NCBI GenBank assembly: GCA_903854075.1 | Contig: CAINVI010000382.1 | Coordinates: 1 to 12,004 of the forward strand | Direction: 5' to 3' | Length of the DNA: 12,004 nucleotides | Origin: Candidatus Pollutiaquabacter sp. | Lineage (GTDB): Bacteria; Bacteroidota; Bacteroidia; AKYH767-A; 2013-40CM-41-45 | Shown: one piece after another, positions 7,969 through 12,004 of the stretch | Layout: every line of letters starts with the position of its first letter | How positions within the stretch are numbered: the first letter of the stretch is position 1 | Program-made: the position numbers and the translations under genes | The notes under the pieces: generated by a model | What the model was told of the DNA's origin: nothing | The model's database searches: none | Seen by the model: the letters and a program-made list of their open reading frames with translations, nothing else

Positions 7969-7976
7969 TAATTTTG
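7969..7976 (+). promoter_or_regulatory. -7 element of the response regulator promoter
   Basis: TAATTTTG matches TAnnTTTG exactly and ends only four bases before the ATG at 7981, implying a leaderless or nearly leaderless mRNA. A TTG at 7943-7945 is a possible -33 element, with 23 bases between. No alternative ATG lies shortly downstream in the frame. Confidence 0.5.
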
Positions 7977-7980
7977 CAGC

Positions 7981-8694
7981 ATGAGTACGTCAGGATCGAT
8001 TCGGATATTACTGGTAGAGGACGAAGAACACCTGTTGGAGGCTATCAAGCTCAATCTGGAGCTGGAAGGATTCAAGGTCGTCACAGCGAGCACAGGACCA
8101 GAAGCAGTTCGACTGGCCCGGCAAGAAAGATTCAACCTGATTGTGCTGGATGTAATGCTCCCCGGGCTCGACGGCTTCGGCGTTTGTGAGTCTGTGCGCC
8201 TGCACAATGCTACGGTGCCTATTCTGTTTTTATCCGCCAAAAATACGGCTGAAGATAAAATTACCGGATTGAAACGGGGCGCAGACGACTATATGAGCAA
8301 GCCGTTCAACCTGGAGGAATTCCTGTTAAGAGTTCACGTTCTGGTAAAAAGAAGTATGAGTACCGAAGAAAAACGGGAACTGGAAGATATTTATCGATTC
8401 GGACCTAATATGGTGAATTTCAGGACATACGAGATCATTGATAAAGAAGGAAACAAGTCTTCCCTAACTAAAAAAGAGATTGCTTTGTTAAAGCTTTTGA
8501 TAGAGCGGAAAAATGAAGTGGTTTCACGGGAACAAATACTGGAAACAGTGTGGGGCTATGACATTTATCCATCAACCCGAACCGTGGATAACTTCATTCT
8601 GGCCTTTCGTAAATACTTTGAAAAAGACCCGAAAAACCCAGATTTTTTTCACTCCATTCGTGGTGTAGGTTACAAATTCGTCCATCTCCATTAA
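7981..8694 (+). CDS. OmpR/PhoB-family DNA-binding response regulator
   Basis: The 237-residue two-component regulator has a receiver domain at about residues 7-122 and a winged-helix DNA-binding domain at about 140-237. The receiver holds the acidic pair E13-D14, phospho-acceptor D57 in LIVLDVMLPG, S85 in the switch Ser/Thr position and K107 in SKPF. The effector domain shows LTKKEIALLKLL, SREQILETVWG, RTVDNFILAFRKYF and the final RGVGYKF hairpin, all standard for the family. No histidine kinase is next to it: mqnE diverges upstream and a secreted protease lies downstream, so its partner must be encoded elsewhere. The target genes are unknown. The adjacent protease gene is a possible target but nothing visible proves it. 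Confidence 0.93.
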   Translation: MSTSGSIRILLVEDEEHLLEAIKLNLELEGFKVVTASTGPEAVRLARQERFNLIVLDVMLPGLDGFGVCESVRLHNATVPILFLSAKNTAEDKITGLKRGADDYMSKPFNLEEFLLRVHVLVKRSMSTEEKRELEDIYRFGPNMVNFRTYEIIDKEGNKSSLTKKEIALLKLLIERKNEVVSREQILETVWGYDIYPSTRTVDNFILAFRKYFEKDPKNPDFFHSIRGVGYKFVHLH

Positions 8695-8743
8695 CCCACA
8701 ATTAATCGAATTTCGCCAAAAATTCACGTTTACCTCCAATTTA

Positions 8744-8759
8744 AATGCTATTTTGCATT
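8744..8759 (+). promoter_or_regulatory. Candidate promoter -7 element inside a small inverted repeat upstream of the protease gene
   Basis: TATTTTG at 8749-8755 resembles TAnnTTTG but is one T short. It is flanked by AATGC (8744-8748) and GCATT (8755-8759), a 5-base inverted repeat around it. The expected transcript start would be about 15-20 bases before ATG 8779. The 84-base gap after the regulator gene shows no clear terminator, so readthrough is also possible. Confidence 0.3.
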
Positions 8760-8778
8760 AATTAACCTAAATCAACAC

Positions 8779-11253
8779 ATGAAAAAAACATTACTCGCGA
8801 TAAGCCTAGCGGCTATGTCGCTTTTTTCATTCAGTTCAACGGCTTCCACCGGCCGTAACTGCGGTACCATGGACCATCTGAACCAGCAGTTGCAAGCTGA
8901 TCCCGGATTGAGCCAGCGCATGCAGGACGTCGAAAATCAGACCGCTGCGTATGTTGCTCAGCAAATGTCTAAAAACGGCAACCGTACCGCAGCGGTCGTT
9001 ACTATTCCCGTTGTATTCCACGTGGTATACAACACTACAGCACAAAACATTTCTGATGCATTGTGTATTGCTCAGTTGAATCAGCTTAACCTGGATTTCG
9101 CCAAGTTGAACTCTGATGCAGGAAGTACTCCTGCTCTCTTTTCTGGAGTAGCAGCCAACACAAACATTCAGTTTTGCATGGCACAGCGCGATCCAAGCGG
9201 TAATGCAACTACGGGTATCGAGCGTCGTCAAACTACGGTGTCTTCATTCAGCACCAACAATGCTATGAAATACTTCGCCAACGGCGGATTGAATGCCTGG
9301 CCCTCCAATTCCTACCTGAACATTTGGGTATGCAACATGGGTGGCGGTATTCTTGGCTACGCCCAATTCCCGGGCGGTGCGTCGGCTACCGATGGAGTTG
9401 TTCTGCTTTACAATTCAGTCGGCAGTATGCAATTGCCGGCATCAGGTTCTCCCTATAATCTGGGAAGAACAGCGACCCACGAAGTTGGCCACTGGTTGAA
9501 CCTTCGCCACATTTGGGGCGATTCTAACTGTGGCGATGACCAGGTGAGCGATACACCCACACATAATACTTCTAACAGCGGCTGTCCTACTTACCCACAT
9601 TACAGCACGTGCAGTGGTAGTCCGGTCGAAATGACCATGAACTACATGGATTATACGTATGATGCGTGTATGTATATGTTCTCCACCGGACAATCTACGC
9701 GTATGAATGCGTTGTTTGCCACTGGCGGTTCTCGGGCAAGTTTGCTAAGCTCACTAGGATGCGTGGCTCCTTCCGGATGCGGAACACCGTCTAACCTATC
9801 TGCTACGAATGTGAGCGGCACCGGTGCAACCCTCAGCTGGAGCGCTGCAGCAAATGCTACCAGCTACAATGTTCAATACTGCGTATCCGGTACCACAAAC
9901 TGCGTGAGCACCACTTCATCCGGTACTTCTATCAGTCTGACCGGCCTCACAGGCGGCACCTCTTATACCTATTCGATTCAGGCGGTCTGCTCCGGCGGAA
10001 CGAGTACTTCAGTTACGGGTTCGTTTGCCACCTTGGCTACCTCTTGCGGCGATGCAACGAATCTTTCGGCAGGATCTGTAACCTCCAGCACAGCTGCGCT
10101 TTCCTGGACTGCCGTAAGCGGTGCACTTAGTTACAACATTCAATACAAAACCAGTACTGCTACCACCTGGACAACAGTTACTTCCACCACAGCTTCTCGT
10201 TCCTTGACCGGTCTTGCGCCAAGTACTACCTACAACTGGCAAGTACAGGCAGTTTGTAACGGCCTCTCTGGCATTTATGTAGCCGGTAGCGACTTCACTA
10301 CCTTGGCTCCTTCATGCGGCAATGCTGCTAACCTTGCTACAGCTTCCATTACCTCTAGCGGAGCAACGTTGAACTGGACAGCGGTTTCAGGCGCAAGCAG
10401 TTATAACGTACAATACAAGACGAGCACTGCTACCACCTGGACGACCGTTACGTCAACGACTAATAGTCGTACACTAACTGGCTTGTCGGCTACTACGACT
10501 TACAACTGGCAGGTTCAATCGGTTTGTACCGGAGCTAGCGGAACATATGTTGCGGGTGCTAACTTTACCACTTCAGCAGCGGCGTGCACTGATGCTTACG
10601 AGTCAAACAATACACGCAGTGCCGCTAAAACGATTGCATTGAATACGGATGCTCGAGCTTTGATTTCGACGAGTAGTGACCGCGATTGGTTTAAATTTAC
10701 AACGACGTCTCCAAACACTAACATTAGGATCACGCTGACCAATCTTCCATTTGATTATGATGTAAGACTGTATAACTCGAGCGGATCAACTCTTGCTACC
10801 TCTGCTAATGGTTCCACCGCCAGTGAGACTATCATCCGTAACACCACCGCTGCAGCTTCGTATTTCATTCAAGTTTATCCATACGGCACCACCAACTTTA
10901 GCGCTACGTTGTGCTACACCCTTCGTGTAGACGTTGGTAGCACCACTTTCCGTGTAACGGAAAATGGAGTTGTGGAAGAAAATATGGAAGAACTTAGCAA
11001 AGAATCCTTTGTGCTCTACCCTAACCCGACACAGAACGAAGTAAACGTACTTTTCAACGCTGCTTCAGCACGTACCTGTCAATTGAACATCTTCGACATG
11101 GTCGGCAAGCAAGTGTACACGCAGCAATTGAACCTGGAAGAAGGTCAAAACAAATACAATGTTAATGTTGCCGAATTGAGCAAAGGCATTTACTTCGTAG
11201 AGCTCCTCAACAATGAAGAGCGCCAGGTGAAGAAACTAATTATCGAACGGTAA
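8779..11253 (+). CDS. Secreted M43-family zinc metalloprotease with FN3, PPC and T9SS sorting domains
   Basis: The 824-residue secreted protein starts with a signal peptide (about residues 1-23), followed by a short propeptide-like region. The catalytic domain (about 75-330) has the zinc motif HEVGHWLNLRH (H234, E235, H238, H244) and a Met-turn at MNYMDY (M287-M290). This is the metzincin pattern of the M43 pappalysin/cytophagalysin group. Three fibronectin III domains follow at about 334-421, 423-511 and 513-600, then a bacterial pre-peptidase C-terminal (PPC) domain at about 605-718 starting DAYESNNTRS. A T9SS type A sorting domain occupies about 744-824, with YPNPT at 747-751 and a KLIIER end. 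The protein should be exported by Sec and then T9SS, where FN3 and PPC modules may bind substrate or surface. The substrate is unknown. A strong terminator follows the stop. Confidence 0.92.
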   Translation: MKKTLLAISLAAMSLFSFSSTASTGRNCGTMDHLNQQLQADPGLSQRMQDVENQTAAYVAQQMSKNGNRTAAVVTIPVVFHVVYNTTAQNISDALCIAQLNQLNLDFAKLNSDAGSTPALFSGVAANTNIQFCMAQRDPSGNATTGIERRQTTVSSFSTNNAMKYFANGGLNAWPSNSYLNIWVCNMGGGILGYAQFPGGASATDGVVLLYNSVGSMQLPASGSPYNLGRTATHEVGHWLNLRHIWGDSNCGDDQVSDTPTHNTSNSGCPTYPHYSTCSGSPVEMTMNYMDYTYDACMYMFSTGQSTRMNALFATGGSRASLLSSLGCVAPSGCGTPSNLSATNVSGTGATLSWSAAANATSYNVQYCVSGTTNCVSTTSSGTSISLTGLTGGTSYTYSIQAVCSGGTSTSVTGSFATLATSCGDATNLSAGSVTSSTAALSWTAVSGALSYNIQYKTSTATTWTTVTSTTASRSLTGLAPSTTYNWQVQAVCNGLSGIYVAGSDFTTLAPSCGNAANLATASITSSGATLNWTAVSGASSYNVQYKTSTATTWTTVTSTTNSRTLTGLSATTTYNWQVQSVCTGASGTYVAGANFTTSAAACTDAYESNNTRSAAKTIALNTDARALISTSSDRDWFKFTTTSPNTNIRITLTNLPFDYDVRLYNSSGSTLATSANGSTASETIIRNTTAAASYFIQVYPYGTTNFSATLCYTLRVDVGSTTFRVTENGVVEENMEELSKESFVLYPNPTQNEVNVLFNAASARTCQLNIFDMVGKQVYTQQLNLEEGQNKYNVNVAELSKGIYFVELLNNEERQVKKLIIER
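10045..10584 (+). repeat. Tandem 270-base repeat encoding the second and third FN3 domains
   Basis: Two copies of exactly 270 bases (10045-10314 and 10315-10584) each begin with TGC and encode about 90 residues. Both contain the run QYKTSTATTWTTVTSTT and the later block TTTYNWQVQ (STTYNWQVQ in the first copy). The first FN3 domain (9778-10044, 267 bases) is a more diverged relative. This is internal domain duplication, not a mobile repeat. Confidence 0.8.
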
Positions 11254-11269
11254 TCCGTTTTCAACCCAT

Positions 11270-11301
11270 AAAAAAAGGCGGTCAATCGACCGCCTTTTTT
11301 T
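11270..11301. terminator. Bidirectional Rho-independent terminator
   Basis: A perfect stem GGCGGTC (11277-11283) / GACCGCC (11288-11294) with loop AATC is flanked by A7 (11270-11276) and T7 (11295-11301). The A and T runs can extend the stem to 14 pairs. It gives a U-tract in either direction, so it can end both the protease transcript (stop at 11253) and the convergent TonB-like transcript (stop at 11318). Confidence 0.9.
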
Positions 11302-11317
11302 ATGATTTTCGTTGCGC

Positions 11318-11743
11318 CTATTTCTGACTTTTCGGCAATATGAAATCGATAGAAAGGATATACTGCATATCCGCCGGCTTACCGGAAATGGTGCCGGGCA
11401 CCCAATTCGGCATCGCCTTCACCAAACGAATAGCTTCTTCGTCGAGGGCCGGATGTAAGGAATTCAATACACGAACATCACTCAATTGGCCCTCACGTCC
11501 TACTTTGAATCCTACATAAGATGTTCCCTGCACCTTTGCATTATGTGCATCCTTGGGAAAAATCAGGTTGAAGTCCAGGTATTTCTGCAAACTGTCTGGT
11601 CCTCCGGGAAACTCGGGTTGCGTTTGCGAAACGCTGACACCATACCCTCTTTGCGGCTTAGTTTCCGTCTGCGCAGTTACGGAACCGGAAATCAATAGTC
11701 CGGAAAGACAAAACAGCGCCGGATATAAAAATGATTTCTTCAT
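11318..11743 (-). CDS. Small periplasmic protein with a TonB C-terminal domain
   Basis: The 141-residue protein has a signal peptide (about 1-24, MKKSFLYPALF...SVTA, cut before Q25) and then a TonB C-terminal domain at about 43-138. This domain starts with QPEFPGGPDSLQKYL, a pattern typical of Bacteroidota TonB-like domains, and includes GTSYVGFKVGREGQLSDVRVL and LDEEAIRLVKAMPNWVPG. Classical TonB couples the ExbB/ExbD motor to outer-membrane transporters through an N-terminal membrane helix and a long Pro-rich linker. Neither is obvious here apart from the signal sequence, so this may be a soluble or adaptor form rather than a full energy transducer. ATG 11743 is chosen because it starts the signal peptide; upstream in-frame starts would add a charged tail. 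It lies 34 bases after the preceding minus-strand gene, suggesting co-transcription. Confidence 0.83.
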   Translation of the reverse strand: MKKSFLYPALFCLSGLLISGSVTAQTETKPQRGYGVSVSQTQPEFPGGPDSLQKYLDFNLIFPKDAHNAKVQGTSYVGFKVGREGQLSDVRVLNSLHPALDEEAIRLVKAMPNWVPGTISGKPADMQYILSIDFILPKSQK

Positions 11744-11777
11744 ACGTTTTGGATAATAGAAATAATAACGTTTATAA

Positions 11778-12004
11778 TCAACCCTGGTATCCCATGGTAC
11801 CTGGCTTGATCTCTTTCGCAAGATTTGCAGAAAGGTTACGCTTGTCGTTATCAATGATGATCTGATGAAGGCGTTCCACTACGTGCAAGGTAGCAGGACA
11901 GTAAGCAATATTCTGTTTGTGCGTCCCGCTGATATAAAGTTTAAATTCTTTATTCTGTGTATGCGGAAACCCGCGGCAATCCATCGGGCGAACCGGATAG
12001 ATAC
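11778..12004 (-). CDS. 3' end of an unidentified gene (partial)
   Basis: The frame is open from the window edge to TGA at 11778-11780, about 75 codons. The visible peptide includes IYPVRPMDCRGFPHTQNKEF, then SGTHKQNIAYCPATLHVVERLH and ends GTMGYQG. It looks like real coding sequence, with an ordinary residue mix and no internal stop, but I do not recognise the family. The ATG at 11984 is probably internal because the frame continues upstream. It precedes the TonB-like gene by 34 bases on the same strand and is likely co-transcribed with it. Confidence 0.55.
   Translation of the reverse strand, partial: IYPVRPMDCRGFPHTQNKEFKLYISGTHKQNIAYCPATLHVVERLHQIIIDNDKRNLSANLAKEIKPGTMGYQG

Noticed and set aside
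8836..9231. 131-residue minus-strand open frame inside the protease gene
   Set aside because: Antisense to the signal peptide and catalytic domain; no family resemblance.
10045..10584. Tandem repeat as a CRISPR or mobile element
   Set aside because: It is in-frame within the protease gene, 270 bases per unit with no spacers, and encodes FN3 domains.
11744..11854. Longer N-terminus for the TonB-like protein
   Set aside because: The upstream in-frame codons would put a charged, Tyr-rich tail before the signal peptide and would overlap the preceding gene; ATG 11743 begins the signal sequence directly.

Overview
The window looks like chromosomal housekeeping DNA from a free-living member of the Bacteroidota. 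Three things point there. Two large secreted proteins end in type IX secretion (T9SS) C-terminal sorting domains. Several genes lack a Shine-Dalgarno sequence and are preceded by the Bacteroidota -7 element TAnnTTTG. A radical SAM enzyme of the futalosine menaquinone pathway sits beside an isolated OmpR-type response regulator. I see no insertion sequence, phage gene, CRISPR array, tRNA or rRNA, and no gene-free stretch over 300 bases.

Layout. Positions 1-105 hold the open 3' end of an unidentified gene. A four-gene + strand run follows: a double-length D-Ala-D-Ala ligase-like protein made of two tandem ATP-grasp modules (204-2912), a membrane-anchored three-PASTA protein (2928-3692), a T9SS-sorted secreted protein of unknown function (3737-5590), and an RluD/RluA-type pseudouridine synthase (5629-6678). 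Spacers of 15, 44 and 38 bases suggest one operon. It converges on mqnE (6681-7823, minus strand), with only two bases between the stop codons. mqnE diverges from the response regulator (7981-8694) across a 157-base gap carrying a -7 box for each gene. Both boxes lie so close to their ATG that very short or no 5' leaders are expected. The regulator is followed by a secreted M43-family metalloprotease with three fibronectin III domains, a PPC domain and a T9SS signal (8779-11253). A strong bidirectional terminator separates it from a minus-strand pair: a periplasmic TonB C-terminal-domain protein (11318-11743) and the 3' end of an unidentified gene running off the window.

How the genes relate. 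The first operon is a cell-envelope and translation cluster: peptidoglycan precursor synthesis (Ddl), a PASTA protein that may bind peptidoglycan, a surface or secreted protein, and a ribosomal RNA modifier. The metalloprotease and TonB-like protein are also envelope or secretion functions.

The most unusual item is the tandem ligase. Its two modules carry different substitutions at catalytic positions. The C-terminal module has Phe where Ddl enzymes have the active-site Tyr (a change known to favour D-Ala-D-lactate formation) and Cys where they have a loop Ser. The N-terminal module has a rewritten metal-binding EVNT motif. This suggests either a two-reaction enzyme or one catalytic and one regulatory module.
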